In this document: positions 55,201-64,000 of the stretch, piece after piece
Layout of the letters: each line of letters begins with the position of its first letter
How positions within the stretch are numbered: position 1 is the stretch's first letter
Source: Leptodontidium sp. MPI-SDFR-AT-0119
Lineage: Eukaryota; Ascomycota; Leotiomycetes; Helotiales; Leptodontidiaceae
Length of the DNA: 64,000 bases
Reading direction: 5' to 3'
Assembly (NCBI GenBank): GCA_020726505.1
Contig: JAHLEZ010000037.1
Location: 400,076-464,075, forward strand
Translations under genes and position numbers: made by a program
The notes under the pieces: model-generated
Seen by the model: only the letters and a program-made list of their open reading frames with translations
The model's database searches: none
Told to the model about the DNA's origin: nothing

Positions 55201-55610
55201 AGGAATATCACCGTGCCTGAGATCCAGGCTGTCATGAAGGACGTTCTACTTCCGGCTTTCACACCAGGCAAGGCGAACGTTGCTGTTACTTGTGCGCCAA
55301 TCATGGAAGAGGTACGTTCCAAGATCCGTGTTCTCACATACATATTTCCTGTTCCACCCTAAATCCAAACTTCCTCCCATATTCGCAGAAGCCCAAACTA
55401 ACGCACGCAAAACAGGGCATAGTCAAAGGCTTCACAACCTCAGGCTTCAAAACTCAAGTCCAACCCCTCTCTAGCTTCCAAGAGAGCTACGGTCTCGATG
55501 CCGACGAGGAAGAAGACCAAAGCGACGACGTCGACGACGAAGATGATGACGAGGACGGAGACTCGGATGGCGAGACTGCCGAGACGGCTGAGTCGAAGGA
55601 TGAAGTCTGA
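52295..55610 (+). CDS. M16-family zinc metalloprotease (Sdd3/YOL098C-like)
   Basis: Three exons: 52295-53052, 53100-55311 and 55416-55610. ATG 52295 (MPSQIKKPRFRTI) was chosen because homologues begin here; the open frame reaches further upstream without an ATG. The inverted zinc motif HTLEHLVFMGSKNY (HxxEH) is at about residues 70-75, with the downstream EMQGVQN glutamate region. The second half carries the inactive paired M16 lobe. About 45 C-terminal residues are almost wholly Asp/Glu (DADEEEDQSDDVDDEDDD). It belongs with yeast YOL098C and S. pombe C3H1.02c, cytosolic relatives of presequence protease and insulysin. Such enzymes degrade peptides in a closed chamber; the substrate here is unknown. 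Confidence 0.93.
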
Positions 55611-56969
55611 TTTCGTTGCTTCATATTTATGATGCGATGAATGAATTGTCTTGGCAGCGATGAAATGCATGACTTTGAAATGATGGGTTCGGATGCATGG
55701 ATGGGAAGACACGGAATAAATTCTTGGGCTTTGGTAGACTAGTTTACAAAGACTTGCTGGTAGACCATAAATCCACACATTGATTTCCCACAAAGTTCTC
55801 TACAAAGTTCTCCACAAAACCACAGCCAAGTTCCCCTATTGTTCTCTTCTTTTTTCCTTATCGTAATGGTTACGGAGTAGAATACTAAAAAATTTATGTT
55901 TATTTATCTAACCTACTTAACTCCTCCATCCCTACAGACCCTTAACGCCGTGTTTGTTGATTTAATGTAAATCCTCTTATCAAAACTTCCGCGCCGCCTT
56001 CAACAACGCATTAACGAAGGTTAATAATCATAATAAATAACGTCCGTCTTTGTATGCCGAGACGCACCCCGTAACGAGACAAAACACGGGTACTTTGAGT
56101 TTAAGTAACTCTAAATCTATGAACGTGTTGAACTTTCTACCTGTTTTTGTTTCCAAATGTATTAAACGCCTCTCTTAAACACTCCTGACCTATCAATTCT
56201 CAAAATTATTATTACGTCGTCGTCGCCCTCTTGGTTTTATAGAGAGCCTCCTTTCAACCTATATCAAAGACCCCTCGACTCGCGACATCACTATTAAGCT
56301 CTTTAACTCATAAAACGATCAGATATGGATTTCCGAGTTTGATCACGACGCTAAAAGGTTATTCTCAGTGTTGTGGCTGCCTATACCTTGCCGAAACATT
56401 CCCGTTTCCCGACATCCTCCGATTAAGCTAAAGCCTGCGGAAAACGGTTTCTGCTTAACAAACCTTTCGACTTCTTCTTACAGTACTTCCAGCTCTTACT
56501 CCTTTTCTCTTTGCGCTTTATAGTACTGTACAGTCACTTACAAATCGGCTTCTCCTCCATACTCGCTAGAAGATTCTGAACCCCATGATGGATCACGATG
56601 CATTTGAGCTCTTTCGTAATGTACAGTGCCGTACAGTACGATAAGGTTCGCTGACCGCTTATCGAAGTTATAAGAAATGTATGAGAGAGGGATTTTTCGA
56701 ACACAGAGAAATCTGGACTTCTCTCTTGTATTGCTAGTGCGAAATTGATGTCTTCTCTTCATTTTTGTTTGACTTGTGGCACGGACCAGGGTTTCGTTAA
56801 ATGTATCAGGCTAGCAGCTTGCTCAGCTCTGCGAAAAGTGAGCTGCTGCCTAGAAAGCTAACAACCTACTGCCTTGGTCATCTTTCCAACACTAACAATC
56901 CTTAACTACAGACGACTTTCAAAACTAAGACTGTTCGTTAGAAGTCTGGCCTTCCCGGGTATATGAAGC
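55611..56969. other. AT-rich intergenic tract
   Basis: No gene. A short tandem repeat CAAAGTTCTCnA is at 55790-55818. From 55850 to 56540 the DNA is AT-rich with scattered TpA, possibly RIP-worn repeat DNA. The words GAGACGCACCCCGTnnCGAGAC at 56059-56080 recur at 59212-59233, on the other side of the following HET gene. Confidence 0.45.
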
Positions 56970-59164
56970 ATGAAGCGGACGCGCATTATTGCGGAAGAGG
57001 AGTTTCCTGACAAGAGATCTTCCTCGAAGTCAGCCAATTTGACGGTGGAAGTAAACATCAATCTGTGCGACGAATGCAGGAAGATTGACTTGGAGGGCGC
57101 TCTCAACTTTCCCGCAGCAAATATTAAAGATGCTAAAGGGATTTGGGTTGCTGATATACGCCCAAAACACGTCACTAAGCACGCTTCTACATGCTCTCTT
57201 TGCCATGTTTGGTCAGGCATTTTGAGCGAGAACGATTCGTACCGCAATAATTCCCTCATCCCGACAACACTTGGACTCAGAGCTTTCTCGATCATGCGCA
57301 ACCTTGAGGAGATTGACCAGTGGAGGGTACCCGTCGCTATAAGGAGCCAGTTGGACAATTCAATTCTAGGACTGGATCTCATTAAGCAGGTTTCTGGCCT
57401 TAGACATGAGCCCTAATTTATGAGAAAATGCAGCTAATGGTATTACAGAACAGCTATCTCGTTCGTACATCTACGAATCCTACTGTGTCTTCACATTGGT
57501 TCTGTGCTCGAGAAGTGTCTCCTCAAGTCGATTACAAGTTGTTGCTGGATTGGCTCGAATTTTGCTCGAAGCACCACTCAAAATCGTGTAACGCTGACAG
57601 ATTACACCGCTTGGAATCTTTTATGGCTATCGATTGTGATTCCGGAAAGGTAGTTTCTCCTCCATCTAGTTGTACATATGCTGCACTTAGCTATGTTTGG
57701 GGCGCGAAATCAAGTACAGAGCAGGTCGACCATGACACAACAATTTGTACCACCGAAACGAATCAAAGTTATCTTACGCTGGATGAGCGAGCTCCCAGAA
57801 TTGTCCAGGATGCAATCATCGTCACGAAAGAACTTGGGTTAAAGTACCTTTGGATTGATAAGTACTGTATCAATTAGAAGGATCAGAACGTGAAATCGGA
57901 ACAGATTGGAAAGATGGATTTGATCTATAGCAGTGCTGAGTTCACAATAGTTGCAGCGGCTGGGAGCGATGAAAACCATGGACTACCGGGAGTAAACACC
58001 CATATCAGGAAAGCCCTATATGGAGGAGATCTAGGAGGCTTACGGCGTGTGACATCACAAACTCAACTATACCGTTCTATCAAAGAATCCAAATGGTGGA
58101 CTAGGGGGTGGACATATCAGGAAGCGATGCTCTCTCGTCGGCGTATTGTATTCACAGAAACAGAGTTGTACTTTGAATGTTGTGGAATGCATTGCCGGGA
58201 AGCTCTTTGTTCTCCACTGAGGTTGCTGCACCGTAAAGATATGAAGAATTTCATGTCTTGGATTCGACCTGGATTCTTTGCTGGTGCAGGTGGAGTCTCA
58301 ACAAGTTGGTCGAAGGGGCTTAACGCAGCTGGTCCATTTTGCGAGAGGAGACAACCCCAGTTTGTTTGCCATGTTGAAAATTTCACAGCACGACAGCTCA
58401 GTTACGATACAGATTCCCTTGCAGCGCTACTGGGGATACTGCGAACATTCGAGTCTGCGGTTCCACCAATTTACCACATTTCGGGCTTGCCAATTGTCCG
58501 CGAAGCTGCCGGTACCGCAACAAGAAGCTTCATAAGCGCGCTTGGATGGAGTCATAATAACAACCACAATTTCAGGAGCCCGAAGAGAAGATCTACATTT
58601 CCTTCATGGTCTTGGATTGGTTGGGAAGCCACAGCTCTGTTCTTAAAAGACGACTCGTCTTTTACCACGTTTGAGGTAGAGGTGTGGATAATGGACAGAA
58701 GCAAAACCTTCCTCGCACTAGAAGCTTCTGACCAGATCACTATGTCATCACAAGTCCTGTCTTCGGAAATTTCCAAGGTCATCCGTTTGAGTGCATGGGT
58801 CGTTGAATCGACCATATGGCTTGAATGGAGAAGATGCCCAGTTCGAAACATTCGTAGAGCACCGGAAAGTGGATTGATCGTAGGATTTTGCGTGTCTCTC
58901 CATTATATCTCGGACAAAAATTATTGCTGGGTTAGCGTTTCTCAAGAGATTCAGCAGATAGGCAACGTGTTTGAGAAACTACTAGATAGTAGATTCAGTT
59001 GTATCATCCTTGGAAGTGGTATCTCGTCAGTCAACATGCTGTTGGTAGAATGGCAGCCAAGCAGAGAATTTGTCACGAGAGTGGGCACGATTTCAATGGT
59101 CGGGACGAACATTGCCGACATTCAGAGATGGAAATTGGAAAGGCGATTCATTGAGCTACAGTAA
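56970..59164 (+). pseudogene. HET-domain gene with stop inside the hallmark motif
   Basis: Exon 1 from ATG 56970 to 57389, an intron to 57448 (acceptor ATTACAG), then one frame to TAA at 59164. The N-terminal region has Cys pairs (CDECRKIDLE; CSLCHVW) usual for this HET subclass. The HET domain reads CTYAALSYVWG, LTLDERAPRIVQDAIIVTKELGLKYLWIDKYCIN, then TAG (57875-57877), then KDQNVKSEQIGKMDLIYSSAEFTIVAAAG, STRGWTYQEAMLSRRRIVFT-like and FPSWSWIGWEA. The TAG replaces the invariant Gln of CINQ, a single C-to-T change. Everything else is open and well conserved, so inactivation is recent, or the allele is polymorphic, or the stop is edited or read through. Confidence 0.88.
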
Positions 59165-59244
59165 CATAAGAATATGGGGACATACACCAGGAGCTAAATC
59201 TGTGTGTTTCAGAGACGCACCCCGTCGCGAGACGAATCCACGGT

Positions 59245-60332
59245 TTAGTTTCGGCTTCGCATTTCAGAACTACCTCTGCTCACAAGATAAGCAGTAATAT
59301 CTTGATGGTCCTGGATTCTCGCCCACGTAATTGGGGAAGCTCCAAGCATCATTGCCGTATCAATCTTTGCTCCATGCTCGACCAATAACCGAGCAACTTC
59401 CAAGTGGCCAAACCAGGCCGCGAGATGCAGGGCCGTTTCCCCATTCTCATGCCGCACATCAACATCTTGGCCTTGAGCAATGAGAAATCTACAGTATTCA
59501 TCGTCCCCTCTTTGAGAAGCCAAATGGAATGCCGTCTGTAGAGGCCCTCTAAACTCGAGAGCCGCGGTAGCAAATTTCGTGGGAGGAATCTGTTGCAGAT
59601 AAAACGAGGTGCTGCTCTTTTGTGGCAGATTCATAATGATATCAGTGCCAAAGTCGGGAATATCTTCTAGCAAAGCTCTGAACCTTTCTGGACTGTTTTG
59701 AAGCAGTGTGGAAAGGTTGTCAACGGAGAATCTTACGACTGCTTGTCGCATGCTATCATTTGGGGGAGTATAGTCGTATACGCTTTCAATGATGTCGGCA
59801 AGCTTGCCTGACATCCATAAGATATGCCAGAGCCTCTCAGCTCGATCTTTGAAGCTACTCAACATCTCCCCTCTCAAGTAAGGGACATCGTATTTGTCTG
59901 CAGTCGCATAGAGGTAGACGACGTGTTTGAGGGTGACAGCCGGCAAAGAAGATCCACATGACTCCATGGGGTCGAGCCCATACAAGTATCGCAGCATTCC
60001 GTCGACTGCGTTGGGATTGTCATCCTCGAGCACAATGGTCAACATCGAGGCCTCCTGTTGAATCCTCAGCCTATGGCTCGCACTCTAGCGCACCAACTTA
60101 CAAGGAATCCACCTTCGCAGGCTACTGTAAACCACCTGGCTTGACTGCAAAGGATTATTTTATGTGCTCGAATCTCCCGTCCGCTGAAACGGATACTCAG
60201 ATCCGAGAAAGTCGGGGAATCGAAGAACCTTTTTTGTTTTAGTACATAAACGCCCAACAAAGTCCAACTTCTCTGGAATATTGACCTTTGGAACCCTTCG
60301 AGGGAGGCATCAGGACCGTCGCTTTGCTGCAT
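59245..60332 (-). CDS. BTB/POZ protein with C-terminal ankyrin repeats
   Basis: Exon 1 60332-60102 and exon 2 60054-59245, joined by a GTAAGT...CAACAG intron of 47 bp that keeps frame (CEGGFL to EASMLT). The BTB domain shows FSDLSIRFSGREIRAHKIILCSQARWF and NPNAVDGMLRYLYGLDP. Two ankyrin units follow near the C-terminus (LQTAFHLASQRGDDEYCRFLIAQGQDVDVR; NGETALHLAAWFGHLEVARLLVEHGAKID). An additional 57-bp in-frame intron in exon 1 (about 60283-60227, removing SIFQRSWTLLGVYVLKQ) is possible, since related proteins go straight to RFFDS. BTB proteins serve as Cullin-3 adaptors or self-associating scaffolds; here the target is unknown. It lies between two HET pseudogenes. Confidence 0.85.
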
Positions 60333-60825
60333 CGTCAGCTATCGTAAGGCAATCTGTTAGCTGTATGTGAGATGTTGATAGAGGCGATGGCATGTGTTGT
60401 TGGGCGGCTGAGCAGTTCAGACCCTTGCCAGCGCTATCGCGTTATTCTTGCCAATCAGAACCTGCCAACAAAGAACGCCGGCAGCCTATCTCTCAATCTC
60501 GCTAACCGGCAGATATGTGGGTTAATTGCTTTCTTTCTGTGGTTTAATTAGGTACATAATGCACCCCGTAATAATTGCACATCGGAGACGTGTACAGTGG
60601 TTATAACTGAGAAAGTACTGGGATAGGAAATCTAAGCGTCTTTGGATAGGCAGGAAAGTACTGGATAGGAAATCTTGCTTTCGTGTATTTCTTTTTGCAG
60701 TTTTTGTATTTCTTCGGCTATGCCCTTTAGCATTTTGTAAAACCTCTTGCAACTTTTTCAAGTGGATTGTTTTCGGAGGTGATTTTTTGGGATTATAAGT
60801 TTCAATAGCGTTAACAAATTCTGCT
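60333..60825. other. Intergenic, no gene
   Basis: Short low-complexity frames only (Lys/Arg/Asn-rich on the minus strand at 60522-60700). Nothing was recognised. Confidence 0.45.
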
Positions 60826-62712
60826 TCAGATATAAGGAAGTATTTGTTTTATTTCTGCTAAGCGAGAGAGTTGAGTGGAGCCACCGCCAGTCAATATCAT
60901 CACACAATAACCGCCTCCACCCCCCCCCCCCCCCCCAATCAATCCACTTCTCACACCCAACAAACCCCATCCCAACCCGCCGAAAGCGCCTACAAGTTCC
61001 AGCTGCTTCCGCGCTTGCTCCTGCTCCTCAACAGGCTCTAGAAGTAATACCCAGCGGACATAGGCCCCTTCTGCTGTTTCAGCATAGGGTAGAGGCGGAC
61101 ACAGGTCTCTTGGGTGCTGTAGTGACGAAGGGGTGTCTGTGTCGCTTTCCATTTCGGCTTCGTGGTCGTATTCTTCCTTGTTGTGGTTCTCCTCTTCGAC
61201 GTCTTCTTGTTGTAGTTGTTCTGGTTCGGACTCGGCGTTATTGCCCCTGTCGAGTTCGCCTTCTTCACCTGCCTCCTCTTGCTCTTCAGGTATAATATCA
61301 ATAACATCATGCTTGCGCAAGTAGTCACTTGCTTTCCTCTTTAATGACTCCCGTTCGCCTTGGCCTGGGCGGTCATCTTCCCTTTCTTCCCCATCTCTAC
61401 TTTCGTCGCTATTCTTCTGTTGTTCCTCAGGCGACATCATAAATCCGTAAACTATCATCTTCTCTCCTTTCAGACGGCTCGTCCATATCCTTTCCTTTAC
61501 TATCCACTGCCACCTCTTGCGCCCGCAACTCGCTCTCCTCCGATCCTCCAGCCTCATCACTATCTTCCACCCCAACAACACGCTCAACGAAACGCTCTGA
61601 ACCTCCTCCAGGACTAAACTGGCGCTCATCTCGATCTTTGCCCACCTCAGGAGACAACGAAAGATTATGTTTTTCAGACTGTTAGGCTTCACGGAAATCT
61701 CACAGCGCATCCAGAAAAGCAGCTTTGGAAGGTCGTCTGTCCAAGTGCCAAAACTGTACTTGCCCGTCCGGGTTTTCTCTTTAGCGAGTTGGCTATGCCT
61801 TGCAATGCAATGAGACGATCTGACTCGTGTGTTAGATTAGTCCCCGTGTACCGCTGCAGCAACGACTCCCAGTCGCGTTTCTCGTGCATGTCGTAGTAGA
61901 TACGCCGCTCGTCGAACTGGACGCCCTTGTATTTCCATGAGAAGCCCCCTTTGGTGCAGAAGATCATTCACCGGGAAAGATACCACTCCTGGCAAGCCCA
62001 TGCTCGGGATCCCAACTGGCTAAAGTAAGGCTCATGATTAACTGCTGGAAGGGCCGCGAAATATGTTGTGGCGCTAGACCCGTCGTGGAATCCGCAGCTG
62101 ATTCCCATGGGGGCCAGATCCTGTCACTCGGAAAGGAAGCAGCCTTCGGTGGAGTCTCGTGCTGAGGATTCTGCGATGGCCAGGCGCGCATTTTCGTAGA
62201 TGGTTCCCATATGTGCTGATTCTCGGAGCCAGTCATCCTCGTTATCTTGTATGATACACAGCGAGTCGATCCAGAGGTACCTCACATCCGATTCCCGGCA
62301 TATTTTGACAGCGTCTTGGAAAGTCTTTGGCAGACTGATGAATGGTATGCCGTCAAGATAGCCCTTAAAAGTTGCACGTGTAGTTCTTATAGGACGTCTG
62401 GTTTCGTGGCCCCAGCAGTGGCTTAATGCAATGTAAGGTCCTTGTTCAGTATGAGTTTCGACCAGCCTGACCCAGCCTTCCTCACTTTGTCTAACATCTA
62501 ATAGGCGACTGGGAAATGATTTCCTTGTATCAATATCATCCTACCCAACACTATAGCCGTCAATGGGCTCTCTCGTAATGGACAACGAGCAATCGCTGTG
62601 ATCTCTGACGCACTGGGAAAGCTAGGACCGGAACTAGTCGATTGTTTGCTCGGAGTTGTCTTCTCGCAGCGGCTCTTCGGCTGTAATATCACTCTGGCTT
62701 GAGAACTCATCT
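60826..62712 (-). pseudogene. HET-domain gene, heavily degraded
   Basis: The minus strand carries FPSRLLDV, GPYIALSHCWG, FISLPKTFQDAVKICRESDVRYLWIDSLCIIQDNEDDW and SRAWACQEWYLS, then MIFCTKGGFSWKYKG. After that come W-LLQRYTGTNLTHESDRLIALQGIAN and, after a frame change in the A-run at about 61772-61777, GKYSFGTWTDDLPKLLFWM. These are the successive blocks of a HET protein of the ALSHCWG class. In-frame TGA stops stand at 62124-62126 and 61968-61970. The upstream start (about 62712, MSSQARV) needs another frame change near 62525. The tail (61440-60960) is an acidic Glu/Gln/Asp-rich region and runs into a Gly stretch encoded by the C17 homopolymer. At least four lesions are present. Confidence 0.85.
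60920..60936. repeat. C17 homopolymer
   Basis: Seventeen C on the plus strand, giving a poly-Gly stretch on the minus strand of the HET pseudogene tail. The exact length is uncertain because of slippage. Confidence 0.9.
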
Positions 62713-63390
62713 ATTCGCAGATATGCAATTAGACTTACAATTCACCACAGGTTTTCACGCGGTCTGGGAATTCCGTAAAAATCTCCTCGTACTCCTCGAG
62801 TGGCCGCAGCGGTTTTTCAGGATCGTGCGGTCTAGTATACATGCCTCGAACTGAAACGACAAAGGTGCATAATGAGTAGTTTTTGTAAGAATGCAGCAAT
62901 TCGGGCAAGGTTTTCCAGCTGTGTTTCCGCCTGTTGGCTCTGCTGTGTATGTAGGCGATGAGGGGTCGGCAGGGGGGGCAGAGGAGGCATGATGATGGTG
63001 GTGTTGGGTTAGCAAGCGAGTTCTAATATCAAGGGCAGAAATGATATGGCATAGAATAACAAAATAGAGAACGAAAAAAAAAAGTACGTTAAAGGAAAAG
63101 TGAGGCTATTTTACTACAGGCAGATGCTTGACTCAATAACAGGACATACAAAGTACTTCGCTTAGTCAACCTAGCCGAGAACTACCTAAATAAGAGTACT
63201 GGTTGGAATTGACTTGGAATACAAGACGTCAAAGGAAGCTAGTATTTCAATCTGGCGATTAAAGACGTCACTGGGCCCCGATGGGCAGCTTGAGGGCGAA
63301 GTCGTTCGGGAGCTTGACAATGAGGTAGGTACACATGCCCACCGACAATAGGTAATATCACTGACATAGAATAGCTCTTCAGAGACGCCG
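62713..63390. other. Intergenic, no gene recognised
   Basis: A minus-strand frame at 63015-62755 begins at TTG with a His run (QHHHHHAS) and has CPNC. It could be the lost N-terminus of the HET pseudogene but cannot be aligned by eye. Confidence 0.35.
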
Positions 63391-63747
63391 AAGGCAATCC
63401 TATCCTTTCCTCAACTGGCCTCGAGTTGCCTCTCAATAACTTTGCCGTTCAAGTACTGTCGAATGGGCTTCCTGATTGCTCTGTTATCATTGGCCCCGAA
63501 ACGCTATGCACATTGTTGGCCGAGGCTGAGAAGTGGCATGACAAGTCAATATCACTAGAGGGTGTAAAGCCTCCACGAATGAAGCGGAAATATCGTCAGG
63601 GGAACGCCGGACGAGGAGCTCACAATATCGGATGAGGAGAAGGTTGAAGCGGAGGAACGGAGGGTGCGAAAGAAGACAGCGGAGGGGGACAAGTCCTACG
63701 GCGGGGAACCATTATCGGCTGAAGTGAGTAGTCAGGAGGTGACCTGA
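63391..63747 (+). pseudogene. Unidentified coding fragment
   Basis: The plus strand reads LFRDAEGNPILSSTGLELPL and NNFAVQVLSNGLPDCSVIIG, then after a one-base frame change near 63600 TPDEELTISDEEKVEAEERR and VRKKTAEGD to a TGA at 63747. The composition is protein-like (acidic, charged tail), but I do not recognise the family. It has no clear start (stop shortly upstream), so it is likely the end of a decayed gene or an exon whose partners were not found. The remaining 63748-64000 shows nothing. Confidence 0.35.
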
Positions 63748-64000
63748 CAAGAATACGATACCCAACCCCAAATCCTATTCTCTTTGCAGTATAATTCTCT
63801 GCGGTTTGCGCTTAATATATACCCACCTGGTACCCTCCACAGAAATTGAGACTCAGATCGTCTGTGCAACTTCTGGCTCTGGCTCCGGCACCAGCTGTGA
63901 TTTCAGTTAAATGAGTAATAATACTCATACGCTGCTGGCCGCGGTTTCTCTTTACTCGTAATTCTTTCGTAACATATACTACGTTTTGGCTCCGCCCCTG

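Noticed and set aside
1..64000. Prokaryotic features (CRISPR, operons, riboswitches, Shine-Dalgarno sites)
   Set aside because: Introns, gene families and transposon types are all fungal. No regularly spaced repeat array was seen.

Overview
The window is nuclear DNA of a filamentous ascomycete (Pezizomycotina). The evidence is short GT-AG introns of about 50-140 bp, many HET-domain and ankyrin/NACHT-type genes, a Zn2Cys6 regulator, a 2EXR family gene, and decayed transposons carrying C-to-T style nonsense changes (CAG to TAG, CGA to TGA) of the kind left by repeat-induced point mutation (RIP). A leotiomycete is plausible but cannot be fixed from the sequence. No rRNA, convincing tRNA, CRISPR array or bacterial-type operon was seen.

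Layout. 1-10 kb is a self/non-self recognition island: an ankyrin protein with a fungal NLR-type N-terminal domain (partial, minus), a NACHT-protein remnant (plus), an intact HET gene (plus), an ankyrin relic and a second intact HET gene (minus). 10-15.4 kb holds a 157-bp inverted-repeat element and two divergent genes for multi-pass membrane proteins with glycosylated extracellular parts, separated by a tandem CCAAT-box repeat. 15.6-17.7 kb is an SH3-domain membrane protein gene split by a 960-bp hAT transposon with a perfect 8-bp target duplication. 18-29 kb carries a small Cys-rich gene with an in-frame stop, a beta-solenoid (bactofilin-like) repeat protein, a short basic protein, a hAT-type MITE, an F-box-like relic and an NmrA-family NAD(P)-binding protein. 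29-32 kb has a 2EXR gene and a decayed paralogue.

32.7-36.2 kb is the housekeeping nucleotide-excision-repair ATPase RAD16. 37.6-38.1 kb is a second hAT MITE. 38.4-45.1 kb looks like the remains of a secondary-metabolism or detoxification locus: a Zn2Cys6 transcription factor, a broken cytochrome P450 and an intact 14-TM MFS exporter. 45.4-47.4 kb is a dead piggyBac element that still has TTAA ends. 47.9-51 kb is the kinetochore/Dsl1-type vesicle-tethering protein Zw10 (10 exons), divergent from an M16 zinc metalloprotease at 52.3-55.6 kb. 57-63 kb is a second recognition island: a HET gene with a stop inside its hallmark motif, a BTB-ankyrin gene, and a badly degraded HET pseudogene.

Overall, conserved cellular genes (RAD16, Zw10, M16 protease, NmrA) alternate with fast-evolving accessory stretches in which recognition genes and metabolism genes are being lost to transposon insertion, nonsense change and frameshift. 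Gene starts were chosen at real ATG codons, and splice sites were placed by eye from GT/AG signals and reading-frame continuity.
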